Shown piece after piece: positions 18,558 to 27,914 of a stretch of DNA of 64,000 nucleotides. The notes beneath the pieces were generated by a model. The model saw only the letters and a program-made list of their open reading frames with translations. It was not told where the DNA came from and ran no database searches. Numbering within the stretch: the stretch's first letter is position 1; each line of letters opens with the position of its first letter. The stretch lies in contig NZ_LMEY01000007.1 in the NCBI RefSeq assembly GCF_001426665.1, positions 30,477-94,476 on the forward strand, written 5' to 3'. The position numbers and the translations under genes were made by a program. The stretch is from Rhizobium sp. Root1334. Lineage in GTDB: Bacteria; Pseudomonadota; Alphaproteobacteria; Rhizobiales; Rhizobiaceae.

Positions 18558-19277
18558 CTATCTCTTCAGTCGCGGTCGTTCCTCATAGTCGACGTCACTA
18601 TCGAACCAATACCCGACTCCACGGGCCGTGCGTATCAACTCTGGCTTGCCGGGGTCGCGCTCGATTCTCCTGCGCAGCCGAAGCACAAGAGAATCGAGGC
18701 TGCGATCGAAAATCTCCCCGGAATGCACGCGACTGGCGGCGAGGAGTCGTTCTCGTGAAAGCACCTCCCGAGGCGCTCGAAGGAATGCAGAAAGCAGATT
18801 GAATTCTGCCGTCGTAAGTTTGACGTCCTCACGGTCGTGCCACCGGAGAACCCGTTTGTGCACGAGGAGCTCGTTGCCGTTGAACTTATAGGACCGGCGG
18901 TCTAGCTCCGGCTTAGCTTTGGTCCTGTCTCTTATCGCCGCCTTGAGCCGTGCGAGCAGCTCGCGGTTGCCATACGGCTGACAAACGTAATCGCTTGCCC
19001 CTGCCTCGAGACCGTCGACCCTGTCATCTTCTGTCGTTTGCTTTCTGCTGGTGATCAGAATCGGAGCATCCGTGAGATTGGCAACACTCCGGACAATCTC
19101 GACGCCGTCTTCGGTACTAACCTCGATCAGGAATGCATCGACGATTTCTTGTACCAGAACCCGTCGGATCTGTCGGCTCTCGGCGATCTGGGTCACCAGA
19201 ATGGCGTGTTGCTTCAGAAACTCGCCCAGGATAACCCCCGAGGTTTCATCGCTATCGAGCACTACGACGTGCGTCAT
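18558..19277 (-). CDS. OmpR-type response regulator with a degenerate receiver
   Basis: 239 aa from the ATG at 19277, chosen because GGAG lies seven bases upstream; the longer frame adds a non-conserved 46-residue leader. The N-terminal receiver fold is recognisable (VVVLDSDE, PILITSRK, GASDYVCQPY). However, the phosphoacceptor position is Glu52 (FLIEVSTEDG) and the conserved Lys is Gln100. The C-terminal winged helix is intact (LTTAEFNLLSAFLRAP, VLSRERLL, SLDSLVLRLRRRIE, ARGVGYWF). It is probably a phosphorylation-independent DNA-binding protein. It is followed upstream on the same strand by the cupin gene. Confidence 0.88.
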   Translation of the reverse strand: MTHVVVLDSDETSGVILGEFLKQHAILVTQIAESRQIRRVLVQEIVDAFLIEVSTEDGVEIVRSVANLTDAPILITSRKQTTEDDRVDGLEAGASDYVCQPYGNRELLARLKAAIRDRTKAKPELDRRSYKFNGNELLVHKRVLRWHDREDVKLTTAEFNLLSAFLRAPREVLSRERLLAASRVHSGEIFDRSLDSLVLRLRRRIERDPGKPELIRTARGVGYWFDSDVDYEERPRLKR

Positions 19278-19365
19278 GAAATGCTCCATCGACCCCGCCC
19301 GCCGTGGAGGTGTGGGCAGAATGACGCACGGCGTCGCGCGGCCAAGGTCGGTCCTTAGCTTCGAT

Positions 19366-19785
19366 CTAGGGCTTGATATCAGTGACCAGGTTTTTCTCGT
19401 CGGTATCGACCACAAAAACCGCCAACAAGCGCGCGGGCTTGGTGCTGCTTGCGTTTGCGCTTACACCGTGACGGTCGCCGGGAATTTCGGAGAAATTTTC
19501 GCCTGCCTGATATGTCTTTTCGGGGCCATCGTTGACCTTGCTTTTGATAGCACCATCCAACACCGTGGCGTAGATGAAAGCCGATTTTGGGTGGACGTGT
19601 GCCGATGAGGACCCGCCGGGACCATACTCCACTAGAACGCCTCTCATGCTCTTGCCGGGGACGTTCGGGAGCGGTTGGTCAAATACGATGGAGATTTTTG
19701 CGGAGCCACGATGGGCGTCGTCCGCGTAAACGGTTTGCGTTGACAACGTTGTGGCGGCAAGTATCAAAAGCGCTCGTGCAAACAT
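19366..19785 (-). CDS. Exported cupin-domain protein
   Basis: 139 aa with a Sec signal peptide (about residues 1-21, ending VYADD). It has a single cupin barrel with metal-binding motif 1 (SAHVHPKSAFIYATVLDG) and a motif-2-like GENFSEIPGDRHGVSAN. AGGAAGG lies seven bases before the ATG. Small periplasmic cupins of this kind occur beside two-component genes; the ligand or reaction is unknown. It lies 88 bp upstream of the OmpR-type gene on the same strand and may be co-transcribed with it. Confidence 0.83.
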   Translation of the reverse strand: MFARALLILAATTLSTQTVYADDAHRGSAKISIVFDQPLPNVPGKSMRGVLVEYGPGGSSSAHVHPKSAFIYATVLDGAIKSKVNDGPEKTYQAGENFSEIPGDRHGVSANASSTKPARLLAVFVVDTDEKNLVTDIKP

Positions 19786-19870
19786 TGCGAATCCTTCCTA
19801 AGTTGGTCGGACCATGGTGTAAGCGGTCGCGGCCTCATAGGCCCAAAAACGCAGAAAGGCATTGTACCAA

Positions 19871-21274
19871 GTGGCAGAGTCCTATCTTCCGCCGGTAAGC
19901 CGCGAGGGACATGTCTCGCTCACCCAACAGATATTTCAGGGTCTGCGGTCCGCTATCTTGAATGGCACGTTACAGGAGAGGGCACGACTTTCATCGTGGC
20001 AAGACCTTTCCGCCCAGCTGGGCGTGTCACGGGGAACGGTCAAACGCGCCTACGATCTCTTGAAAGACGAAAATCTCGTCGAGACCAAGGGTAGCGGCGG
20101 CACGCGGGTCGCGGCGATATTGCCGATTGGCGCACCGCCGCAAGCTGCGAAGGAAAGCGGGCCGGAGGGCTTGTTCTACGACTTCGAGACAGGTCCCCAG
20201 TACTTCCAACTCGGGGTCCCGGCGCAAGATCAATTTCCGGGCAAGGCGTGGCACGCCGCCTGGCGGCGCGCAATATCTGCAGAGGCGACGCGTCCGCAGA
20301 TCTATCCGGATCCGCGGGGCCTTTCCTCGTTGAGACGCGAGGTCGCGGGATATCTCGCTACCGCTCGCGGCGTCCGTTGCCTCACGAACCAGATTTTTAT
20401 TACATCAGGTTTTGCCGGGGCTTTGGGCGTAGTCCTGAATGTCATGAACCTGAATGGCAAGAAAGCCTTTGTAGAAGAGCCTGGCTTCCCTCGCACACGG
20501 CATGCGCTCGAACAAGCGGGGGTAGAAACCATTCCCGCGGCGGTCGATGGCGAGGGGATCCGGCTTCCGATTACGGGCCTTCATCCAGGCGTCGAATTGA
20601 CCGTGGTCACGCCGGGGCAGCAGGCGCCCTTGGGGATGACGCTCTCACAGGGCAGGCGACAAGAACTTCTGAAATGGGCAGATGACTCAGACGCCTGGAT
20701 AATCGAAGACGACTATGCAGGCGAGCTGCAGTTGTCTGGTCATGCTTCCCCGGCTCTCGCCGCAGACGACACCTCCGGACGCGTTTTCCATATTGGGAGC
20801 TTCAGTAAGACGCTCAATCCGGGACTGCGGCTGGGATTCCTCGTCGTTCCTCGGGCGCTTACCGAAAGATTCGCCGTCTTCGTGGGACACCTCGCACCTG
20901 CCGGGTCAGTCGTCGCTCAGCAGGCGGTTCAGAACTTTATGACAGGCGGTCACTTTTTTCGTCATCTCCGGCAGATGAAGGCGCTGTATGCCGATCGAAA
21001 GATAATGCTGGTTGACGCGCTTCGAAGGGAGCTGCATCCAGCTATCAGGTGCGACTTTGAGGGCGCTCTCTCTGTCAGGTTGTTTCTGCCTCCAGGAACG
21101 GACGACGTCGCGATCGCGGGCGTTGCGCGAACGCATGACCTCGGCGTCCTCCCACTATCTTCGTGGTACCAGCGCAAAGATTCGCCAAGGGGTCTGCTGC
21201 TCGGTATAGCGAACGTTCGCAGGAGAGACGTGGCAAGTCGATGCAAAACTCTGTCTCGCGTGCTCAGCCTTTGA
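19871..21274 (+). CDS. MocR/PdxR-family regulator (GntR HTH fused to aminotransferase fold)
   Basis: About 467 aa. The N-terminal GntR winged helix (LTQQIFQGLRSAILNGTL, SSWQDLSAQLGVSRGTVKRAYDLL) is linked to a class I aminotransferase-like domain. That domain has the PLP-binding Lys in IGSFSKTLNPGLRLGF and IEDDYAGEL. The start is uncertain: the frame allows TTG at 19862 or GTG at 19871, with GAAAGG upstream. It is a dual-domain, PLP-dependent transcription regulator, of the type controlling vitamin B6, amino-acid or GABA metabolism. It is divergent from the cupin gene, which is a candidate target. The effector is unknown. Confidence 0.92.
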   Translation: MAESYLPPVSREGHVSLTQQIFQGLRSAILNGTLQERARLSSWQDLSAQLGVSRGTVKRAYDLLKDENLVETKGSGGTRVAAILPIGAPPQAAKESGPEGLFYDFETGPQYFQLGVPAQDQFPGKAWHAAWRRAISAEATRPQIYPDPRGLSSLRREVAGYLATARGVRCLTNQIFITSGFAGALGVVLNVMNLNGKKAFVEEPGFPRTRHALEQAGVETIPAAVDGEGIRLPITGLHPGVELTVVTPGQQAPLGMTLSQGRRQELLKWADDSDAWIIEDDYAGELQLSGHASPALAADDTSGRVFHIGSFSKTLNPGLRLGFLVVPRALTERFAVFVGHLAPAGSVVAQQAVQNFMTGGHFFRHLRQMKALYADRKIMLVDALRRELHPAIRCDFEGALSVRLFLPPGTDDVAIAGVARTHDLGVLPLSSWYQRKDSPRGLLLGIANVRRRDVASRCKTLSRVLSL

Positions 21275-21293
21275 GCAGGCGCTGCGACGCAGT

Positions 21294-22454
21294 TTAAATC
21301 TGCAGCGCGTGGACTTCGACGGCGGCATCAAATCCTTTAACTTTGTGAAGGCCGAGGCAATCGGTTTGCGCCGAACAGCTTGCGGCGGCGACGAAGTCTC
21401 CCGAGACCAATACCGGTCGCCCTAACTCTTTTGTCAGGCTCTCAAGCCTCGATGCTAAATTGACTGCCGGTCCGATGACCGTGAAATCCAGCCGCCGCTT
21501 CGAGCCTATGTTTCCGTACATGACCTCTCCGACATGGATACCGGTCCCAAACCTGATCGGATATTCGGAGACGCGTCTTTTTGCCGTGGCCTCGTAGGCT
21601 GCAACGACTGCGCTTAGAAGTCTCCGACACGCGTCCTCTCTGTCGAGGGGAAAGACTGCTAACAACCCGTCGCCAATGAATTTCAGAATCTCGCCGCCAA
21701 AGGACTCGATGGGATCCGCTATCAAATCGAAGTAGTCGTTGAGGATGTCGATCACGTCGTCGCGGTGCCGACGGCCGGAAAGTTCTGTAAAATTTCGAAG
21801 ATCGCAGATCATTATAGCGGCACTTAACGTCACGCCCCTTCCGCGAGTGGTGGCGCCATCGAGGATCTGTTCGCTCGCATGCGGGCCTACATAAGTCTGG
21901 AGAAGAGTCCGGGCGAGTTGGTTCTTCAGGCGGATCTCGGTCACCAACGAGAAGAGAGGAAGGGCCTCGCGAATAAGAGCGATTTCATCCTCTTGGAAGC
22001 CTCCCAGTCTTTTGGTCGCGAAGGTGATCAGATGGCGCCTTCCCTGGGTGTGGTCAAGCGGCCAAGCAGCGTAGTCCGTGTGACCTTGTTGTCTTAGCTC
22101 GTCGTAAATCGGGAAAGTATGCGGACCGATAGTCTGGATTTTCTGGCGAACCTCGTTCCCCGTCTCGATTACAAGACGAAACGGGCTGCGTTTGAACGCG
22201 TCGGTGGCCTCGACGTCGTAAGCAACTGTTTGGACGTGGGCGTCGACCAGTCCGCGACACCAGAGAACGCGGGTTCCCAGCCACTGGGGATGGTGTACTC
22301 GAAAATGTAGTGAAGCGCGACTGAGATCGATCCCACCCAAGACGAGGCGCTCGCAAAGCTGGACAAATATGCGTTCCGCAGCAGCTTCTTCACGCAGGCC
22401 GGCCGACAACCATCTCATAAGTGACGCTTGACAATCTTTGCGGGACTCGCTCAT
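21294..22454 (-). CDS. Class III adenylate/guanylate cyclase
   Basis: 386 aa from the ATG at 22454 (ACGAGG upstream; the GTG-initiated longer frame has no ribosome site). The N-terminal half is a GAF-like sensory region. The cyclase domain has metal-binding Asp in MICDLRNFTELS and FIGDGLLAVF, a Lys just before the second (EILKFIGDG), and the transition-state Asn/Arg in VNLASRLE. The Lys and the Asp in RLDFTVIG indicate ATP preference. No membrane segment is seen. A paralogue with the same layout lies at 45514-46770. It converges with the MocR gene (19 bp between stops). Confidence 0.92.
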   Translation of the reverse strand: MSESRKDCQASLMRWLSAGLREEAAAERIFVQLCERLVLGGIDLSRASLHFRVHHPQWLGTRVLWCRGLVDAHVQTVAYDVEATDAFKRSPFRLVIETGNEVRQKIQTIGPHTFPIYDELRQQGHTDYAAWPLDHTQGRRHLITFATKRLGGFQEDEIALIREALPLFSLVTEIRLKNQLARTLLQTYVGPHASEQILDGATTRGRGVTLSAAIMICDLRNFTELSGRRHRDDVIDILNDYFDLIADPIESFGGEILKFIGDGLLAVFPLDREDACRRLLSAVVAAYEATAKRRVSEYPIRFGTGIHVGEVMYGNIGSKRRLDFTVIGPAVNLASRLESLTKELGRPVLVSGDFVAAASCSAQTDCLGLHKVKGFDAAVEVHALQI

Positions 22455-22523
22455 TTTCGCCTCGTTCACTGTCTGCAAGTCAATCAACTCGGTGACGATC
22501 GAAGCTACCACTAAAGCAAATCA

Positions 22524-23168
22524 TCAACAAAATTGCGACCAGAGTGCATGAACCGCCTCATGCGTTATTGCTGGCCGTGAACTTGTCAGGATCGACATCG
22601 CATCGGCAGAGTTGATAATCCCCGCGATTCCCGAGAGCGCCTTCCGGTTCAGTCCAAAGAACTCAACGCTGAAAATCCCCATTGCTGCGAACATTGCCCC
22701 GAGATAAGGCCGGAGAAAGTCCTGTTCTTTGTCGTTCCAGAGATTTTCTGACGACGACAAAACGACGAAAACCGGACGATCGGAGAGCAGACCGATCATT
22801 TTTCGGCCGCTGTAGCGAAAAGTCATACCCGGTCTCACGACATGGTCTATCCACGCTTTTAACGCGGAGGGCAGCGAAAGATTGTGCATCGGCGTCGCGA
22901 GCACGATTGCATCGCTTTCCACTATCTCGCCGATCAACTCCTCAGATAGCTGCAGGGACCCTTCCTGAACACCACCCGGTGGCAGAGATCTGGAGGCAAG
23001 GGAGTATTCACGATCGACATGCGGCATCGTTAGCGCACTCAAGCAGCGCACGGTGACCTCGGAGCCACTGCTCGTGCTGGTCAATTTCTCAACGAGGTGT
23101 CTGGAAAACGCGGCGCTCTGAGACGCATGTCCTCTGGGACTACAGATCAAATGAAGTATCTTCATCAT
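22524..23168 (-). CDS. FMN-dependent NADH-azoreductase-like flavodoxin-fold oxidoreductase
   Basis: 214 aa. It has a flavodoxin-like N-terminus (ILHLICSPRGHASQS) with the FMN phosphate loop, ATPMHNLSLPSALKAWIDHV contacting the flavin, and FRYSGRKMIGLLSDRP, all as in AzoR. This family reduces quinones and azo compounds with NAD(P)H in the cytoplasm and gives tolerance to electrophiles. It lies 69 bp upstream of the cyclase on the same strand, so a shared transcript is possible. Confidence 0.88.
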   Translation of the reverse strand: MMKILHLICSPRGHASQSAAFSRHLVEKLTSTSSGSEVTVRCLSALTMPHVDREYSLASRSLPPGGVQEGSLQLSEELIGEIVESDAIVLATPMHNLSLPSALKAWIDHVVRPGMTFRYSGRKMIGLLSDRPVFVVLSSSENLWNDKEQDFLRPYLGAMFAAMGIFSVEFFGLNRKALSGIAGIINSADAMSILTSSRPAITHEAVHALWSQFC

Positions 23169-23450
23169 TTCGACTCGCTATGTCGCCCGTCTCGACGGAC
23201 CTGTTAATCTTGGGCTTTGATTGAAGCACCTTTCAGGATTTGCCTAGGACACGTGGCTCGGAAGCTGGCTACATCGGGCTTCGCGCACGGTATTGTTGGC
23301 AAGCAGCCTTATCAGTGTTTGCACGCGTTCCCACGGGCTCGAAGTCCGAAGCTCTCAAAGCGCCGGCACTCCGTAAATCAATGCTACAGCGGATTTACGC
23401 CTCAGCACGATGCATTGGGAGCTATACGTCCGTTTGGGACTAGGATCAGA

Positions 23451-23822
23451 TCAATTCGGCCTGGCTGTTGACACGAAGGCAAGCAGGTCCGCCGAACTTA
23501 TTGGCTTCTCCAGAAAACCGAATGCGCCGAAGTTCCGGACCGCGGCTCTCGTTCGGCTATCGGCGAACGACGTCATAATACAGACTGGCGGCCCCCCTTG
23601 CTTGACGAGCAACTCCAGAAGCTGAATTCCATTGGTGCCCGGCATTTTCAGATCGGCAAGCACGCAATGAACATTCGGTAAATCGCCAGATTCGAGAAAG
23701 GCGTCGGCGGATTTGAAGGTCTTGCTTGCGATGCCCATCGCATCGAAGAAATCGTGCAATGACTCCAGTAGAAACAGGTCATCGTCGACTATCGCTACCG
23801 TGATTGGGGATTTTGCGCTCAT
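23451..23822 (-). CDS. Receiver-only response regulator
   Basis: 123 aa, a single REC domain with VDDD, phosphoacceptor Asp in LADLKMPG, Thr/Ser in IMTSFAD and Lys in LEKPIS; all phosphotransfer residues are present. It is the last gene of a minus-strand set: PAS kinase, FixJ-type regulator, receiver-only protein. It likely competes for or relays phosphate from the kinase. The 280 bp beyond its stop (23169-23450) show no gene. Confidence 0.9.
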   Translation of the reverse strand: MSAKSPITVAIVDDDLFLLESLHDFFDAMGIASKTFKSADAFLESGDLPNVHCVLADLKMPGTNGIQLLELLVKQGGPPVCIMTSFADSRTRAAVRNFGAFGFLEKPISSADLLAFVSTARPN

Positions 23823-23895
23823 TGAACCTCAGCTCGGAATGCCGGCCGATAAAAGCCTGCCGTTGATCTTTTTCTTGGTCGCGTGGTAGCGCTAT

Positions 23896-24534
23896 TTAAG
23901 TCAGTAGTTCGAACTGGCGGACCAGGTCTGCGAGCGAGGTCGCCTCCATCTTGCGCATCATGCTACCTCGATGCAGCTTCACCATTATCTCGCTAATGCC
24001 TAGTTGGAATGCGATCTGCTTGTTCATGAGGCCGCTCGCGACAAGGCCAAGTACCTCGGTCTCGCGCCGAGTGAGGCTATCAGCGCGCCTGCGTACTTCC
24101 ACGCGATGGGCTCGTTCTTGTTGCTGGTCTATGTCGAGGGAAAACGCGGCTTTGATCGCATCGATCAGTTCGGCCGTCTGGAGGGGCTTCTCAAGGAAAT
24201 CGACCGCCCCGGCCTTCATTGCATTCACACTCATGGCGACGTCGCCATGGGCGGTCATGAAAACGATCGGGATTTTATAGCCTCGCGTTTCGAGTTCCCT
24301 CTGGAATTCGATGCCATTGATGCCAGGTAACCGAACGTCGAGAAGCAAGCATCCTGCATTGGTCGTGGAAGCAGCGTCGAAAAAGGCCGACGGACTCTCG
24401 AAAGCTTGGGCGTCCATGTCCAAGGATTGGAAGAGATCGAGGAGGGAAAGACGAAACTCTTCGTCGTCCTCGACGATGTGTATAAGCTGGCGGGCAACAG
24501 CATTGGATTCGAGAGTATTGGCAGTCTCTGCCAT
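23896..24534 (-). CDS. FixJ-type response regulator (REC + LuxR HTH)
   Basis: 212 aa. The start at 24534 is set by a strong GGAGG seven bases upstream. The receiver has VEDDEEFR, phosphoacceptor Asp in LLDVRLPG, Thr in FMTAHGD and Lys in LEKPLQ. The HTH begins LTRRETEVLGLV and includes NKQIAFQLGISEIMVKLHR. It lies 77 bp after the cytosolic PAS kinase on the same strand, so it is the obvious cognate regulator. Confidence 0.93.
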   Translation of the reverse strand: MAETANTLESNAVARQLIHIVEDDEEFRLSLLDLFQSLDMDAQAFESPSAFFDAASTTNAGCLLLDVRLPGINGIEFQRELETRGYKIPIVFMTAHGDVAMSVNAMKAGAVDFLEKPLQTAELIDAIKAAFSLDIDQQQERAHRVEVRRRADSLTRRETEVLGLVASGLMNKQIAFQLGISEIMVKLHRGSMMRKMEATSLADLVRQFELLT

Positions 24535-24611
24535 GTTGGTTCCTCCAACCGAAATCAATGGCGTCCATTCAACGCCCATTTTATCAACCGCCTCCTATCT
24601 GAACAAGTAAA

Positions 24612-26687
24612 CTAACGTTTGTTATCTGGTTGCTTTCTATAAGGATCCAAAGGTTCTGGATCGTTTTGGATTTCGGGGGGCAACGGGAGGGTGACCACAA
24701 ATATGGCCCCGAGGGCACCATCGTTTCGAGCCGTGATGTAACCTCCATGATCGGTTATGATCGATCGGCATATCGCCAGACCCATTCCCATGCCGTCTGC
24801 TTTGCTCGAAAAGAAGCCGTCGAATATCCGTTCCATATCATTTCCCGGGATACCACCTCCCGTATCGCGCACGGCAATAGTCAATTCTTTATCGGACCCG
24901 AGAGTGGTCTCTACCGATATTGACCGAGATGCGCGCTGGGAGACTGCTATCGCCTGAATGCTGTTAATGAGGAGATTCACGACAACTTGTTGAAGTTGCA
25001 CACGGTCGCCCATTATCTGTGGGAGGCCGCCAGCCAGTTGCGTCGTGACTGAGATGTGGTGAGCTTGGCTTTCCGATCGGACCAACAGAACCGCCTCGCG
25101 AATGATGTCGTTGACGTCGACGGCTGTTCGAACGGGATCGGTCTTAACAGCCATGTCCTTGATGCGCCGGATTACCTCATTCGCGCGATGAGCATTTTCC
25201 ATTATGCGTGAAATGATCGCCTTTACTTTCGGGACGTTCGGTTCGTCGCGGTCGAGCCATCTGAGCCCGGTGTCCGCGTCCGTGACTATTACCGAAAGCG
25301 GCTGCCGAACCTCGTGAGCGATCGAGGTTACAAGTTCGCCGAGTGCTGACACGCGAGCGGCATGTGCAAATTCGGATTCTATCTTTCTCAACTGCTGTTC
25401 GATGCGCCGTTGTTCGGTCACGTCGATCATCATGATCAGCGTCTTGTCGAGCTTCTCAGGGATTTGAGGGAACGTGACGTAGAACAAAACTTCACGGAGT
25501 TCCCCGTCGAACGTCCGTATCTTCATTTCTTCGCTATAGTTTCGGCTTCCGTTGAAATGCGCTTTCACCACCCGTACAGCGGCTTCCGGAGTTGCTGAAT
25601 AGAGATAAGTGACGCTCTGCAGGAAGTCCTCCCTTGAACTTCCTTTGAACAGCCGCATGGCGCTGTCGTTCACCTCAGTCACGACGACTGCCTCACTTGC
25701 AAATCGAACCAGGTCTGGTTGTTCCTTGAGATGGACATCTATATCCAAGACACCATTCGACATGAGCCTGTGGATCACGTCGCTCATAATGCGCGCGTCG
25801 ACTTGCCATACCGGCAATGGGACGTTGTTGATGAGATTTCGATACCGCTGTTCGCTGGCTGCAAGATCCCAGTACTTTTCCGGATCGCTCCATGAGCCTG
25901 TGACGCTAGAGGAAATGAGATTGGGATGGTCTGAAGTACCTCGCCAAACAGACAGGATATCGGTGCCGGCCTCAACGGTCATGAACGGCTTTTCACTCTG
26001 AGGCGCTGAGAGAACTTCGATGCTCAGTTCGAGCAGCTTGTCGCGGTGCTTTTGCGGCCAGTATCGATAGGCGCTCCGCCCGATCATTGCGCTTGGAGAC
26101 GTCCCACCGGCAAACAGCTTGGACGCAGCCACGTTCATATCGCTGATCCGCAGATGTTCCGCGATCAAGCTGGGATCCACGGCAGTGAGGCTGTGATCGC
26201 GAATTTGTTCGATCTGCTCTAGGAGTGCCGCAGCCCCGGTCGTGTCGATGCTCCAGACTGCGATCCAGTCCTTATAGGCGGTGGGTGCGTGACCTTCGAC
26301 GATCCTCGCATCAGCGGCGGCGCCGTGCTCTATGAAGTGCGTTATAAGACCGCGCTCGTCTCGAAGCGCCCGCAAGCGGACATCCGCCAGGATCGGCGTA
26401 TTGTCTGACCAGGTGCGCTGGGCCAAGCCCTGCCAAGATCCGCCAGCTTGCAGTTCATTCCAGTCGGGGCCGACGGCAAGCGTGCCGAACACTTCTTGGG
26501 ACCGCTTGCCGACCACCTCGGTTATTGGCCGCCCATAAAGACGCTGTGACGCGTGGTTCCAATGGACGATCCGCTTGTCGGCATCGTAAATGATCACGCT
26601 TTCGTTGCTGGCGTCGGCGATCTGCGCCGAGAGAATATCGACTCTCTGAGTTGTCTGGCGCCGCTTGAGGTTGGTGATCTGTTCCAT
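24612..26687 (-). CDS. Soluble PAS-domain sensor histidine kinase
   Basis: 691 aa with no membrane segment. A first PAS (VIIYDADKRIVHWNHASQ), a middle region with further PAS-like sequence and a PAC-type FDGELREVLFYV are followed by the H-box SIAHEVRQPLSVIV, N-box NLLINSIQAI, G1 DTGGGIPG and G2 GMGMGLAICRSI. AGGTAG lies directly upstream of the ATG. With the FixJ-type regulator and receiver-only gene downstream it forms a complete cytosolic two-component set, sensing an internal signal such as redox or a metabolite. No haem-binding PAS motif is obvious. Confidence 0.92.
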   Translation of the reverse strand: MEQITNLKRRQTTQRVDILSAQIADASNESVIIYDADKRIVHWNHASQRLYGRPITEVVGKRSQEVFGTLAVGPDWNELQAGGSWQGLAQRTWSDNTPILADVRLRALRDERGLITHFIEHGAAADARIVEGHAPTAYKDWIAVWSIDTTGAAALLEQIEQIRDHSLTAVDPSLIAEHLRISDMNVAASKLFAGGTSPSAMIGRSAYRYWPQKHRDKLLELSIEVLSAPQSEKPFMTVEAGTDILSVWRGTSDHPNLISSSVTGSWSDPEKYWDLAASEQRYRNLINNVPLPVWQVDARIMSDVIHRLMSNGVLDIDVHLKEQPDLVRFASEAVVVTEVNDSAMRLFKGSSREDFLQSVTYLYSATPEAAVRVVKAHFNGSRNYSEEMKIRTFDGELREVLFYVTFPQIPEKLDKTLIMMIDVTEQRRIEQQLRKIESEFAHAARVSALGELVTSIAHEVRQPLSVIVTDADTGLRWLDRDEPNVPKVKAIISRIMENAHRANEVIRRIKDMAVKTDPVRTAVDVNDIIREAVLLVRSESQAHHISVTTQLAGGLPQIMGDRVQLQQVVVNLLINSIQAIAVSQRASRSISVETTLGSDKELTIAVRDTGGGIPGNDMERIFDGFFSSKADGMGMGLAICRSIITDHGGYITARNDGALGAIFVVTLPLPPEIQNDPEPLDPYRKQPDNKR

Positions 26688-26940
26688 CTACCTACTTTGA
26701 TAATTGTGCGGAAGCGCACTGTCTTCAGCGTTCGAAGACCGTAGACGATCGGCAGTCGTCGGCTCGCTGTAGATGCAGTGCGCTTGTCCAAGTTTACCTA
26801 TTCCGCTCCACGCACCCACGAGCAACGCGACAAGAAGTCGGCGGGCGGGGCTGCTTTCAAAGCACGCGATCTTGAGCATATGGTACCCCGTGGTCCCGAA
26901 GGGGCGCGCGCCCGGCGAACCAGGCACGCTAAGCATTTCT

Positions 26941-27570
26941 TCAGGCGACGGCGCCGATAATTTTCGCATTCACTAGTCCGCGGGCGACCGAGGCGACGCG
27001 GCGACCCTGGAAGCGGGCGACGGCGAGGTGGTCTTCGTCGGGCTTCAGGCTGTCGAGCAATGATACATGCGTCGCACCGTATGGGGTGCCGGCCTTGAAC
27101 ATCGCCGGGTCGGCATAGCCGAGCGGTACGATGATCAGGCCGAGGTGGGCCATGGGCGTGTAGATGGAAAGCAAGGTCGATTCATTCCCGCCGTGTTTGG
27201 AGGATGTGGAGCCGAATACGGACCCGACCTTTCCATTAAGCTTGCCCTGGAACCAAATACCGCCCAAACCATCGATGTATGCCTTGAGCTCGGAAGAGAT
27301 GGATCCAAAGCGTGTCGGCGTGCCGAAAACGATGGCGTCGGCCCATTCCGCGTCCGCTTCCGTGGGCGCCTCGTACTTGGCATTCATGGCTGCTGCGTTT
27401 TCTTTCCAGCCAGGGACCTGGGCCATGACGTCTTCGCCAACGAATTCGCGAGCGCGGCGAAGGCGCACTTCCGCGCCCTCCTTGATCGCTCCTTCAGCGA
27501 TTGCATTTGCAAGAATTTCGGTGGAGCTGTTGCGCGAATAAAACGCAATGAGCACCTTGGGGTTGGACAT
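26941..27570 (-). CDS. wrbA: NAD(P)H:quinone oxidoreductase, WrbA type
   Basis: 209 aa, the usual WrbA length. It has the flavodoxin-like FMN loop (IAFYSRNSSTEILANAIAEG), the ADAIVFGTPTRFGSISSELK block, GKVGSVFGSTSSKHGGNE and IIVPLGYA, all diagnostic for type IV NAD(P)H:quinone oxidoreductases. It performs two-electron reduction of quinones, avoiding semiquinone stress. GGAGG lies five bases before the ATG. It is divergent from the VOC dioxygenase across a 344-bp region with two similar palindromes, suggesting common control by a quinone- or phenol-responsive regulator. Confidence 0.93.
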   Translation of the reverse strand: MSNPKVLIAFYSRNSSTEILANAIAEGAIKEGAEVRLRRAREFVGEDVMAQVPGWKENAAAMNAKYEAPTEADAEWADAIVFGTPTRFGSISSELKAYIDGLGGIWFQGKLNGKVGSVFGSTSSKHGGNESTLLSIYTPMAHLGLIIVPLGYADPAMFKAGTPYGATHVSLLDSLKPDEDHLAVARFQGRRVASVARGLVNAKIIGAVA

Positions 27571-27675
27571 GCTTGCCTCCAGCTGGGGGTTAGGGCTGTC
27601 GGCCTATGCCACAGCTTAAGCTCACAAATGGACGAGTAGGGCGCGCCTCAGAAGCTGGGGAAAGATGGAATGTGC

Positions 27676-27691
27676 GTCCAAGAATTTGGAC
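27676..27691. promoter_or_regulatory. GTCCAA-N4-TTGGAC palindrome (operator candidate A)
   Basis: GTCCAAGAATTTGGAC is a perfect 6-bp inverted repeat, 7 bp with the flanking C/G. It ends 105 bp before the wrbA start on the other strand. Confidence 0.65.
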
Positions 27692-27791
27692 GACGGAAGC
27701 GACCGCGACCGGCAGTGGCCGCTTAGGCGGCATTATCCGAACCTGCCACGCTCACGTCATCGTCAAAGGACCGGATGCCTGCCAACGACTT

Positions 27792-27807
27792 GTCCATGAT
27801 TTTGGAC
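27792..27807. promoter_or_regulatory. GTCCA-N6-TGGAC palindrome (operator candidate B)
   Basis: GTCCATGATTTTGGAC ends 107 bp before the start of the VOC dioxygenase. It is nearly identical to the copy at 38288. Confidence 0.65.
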
Positions 27808-27914
27808 GCTTCGTCTCTGCGCGCCAGTCTTCTGAGCAGGGGGACGAAGGGCTAGCCTGCTCCCGATCGAGCTTTTTGAAGCCGGTAGAAAACGAAAAAA
27901 CCTAAAGGTGGAAC

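Noticed and set aside
26688..26969. Minus-strand frame whose stop abuts the PAS-kinase ATG
   Set aside because: It has one hydrophobic stretch but no ribosome site or recognisable domain, and it overlaps the end of wrbA; chance is more likely.
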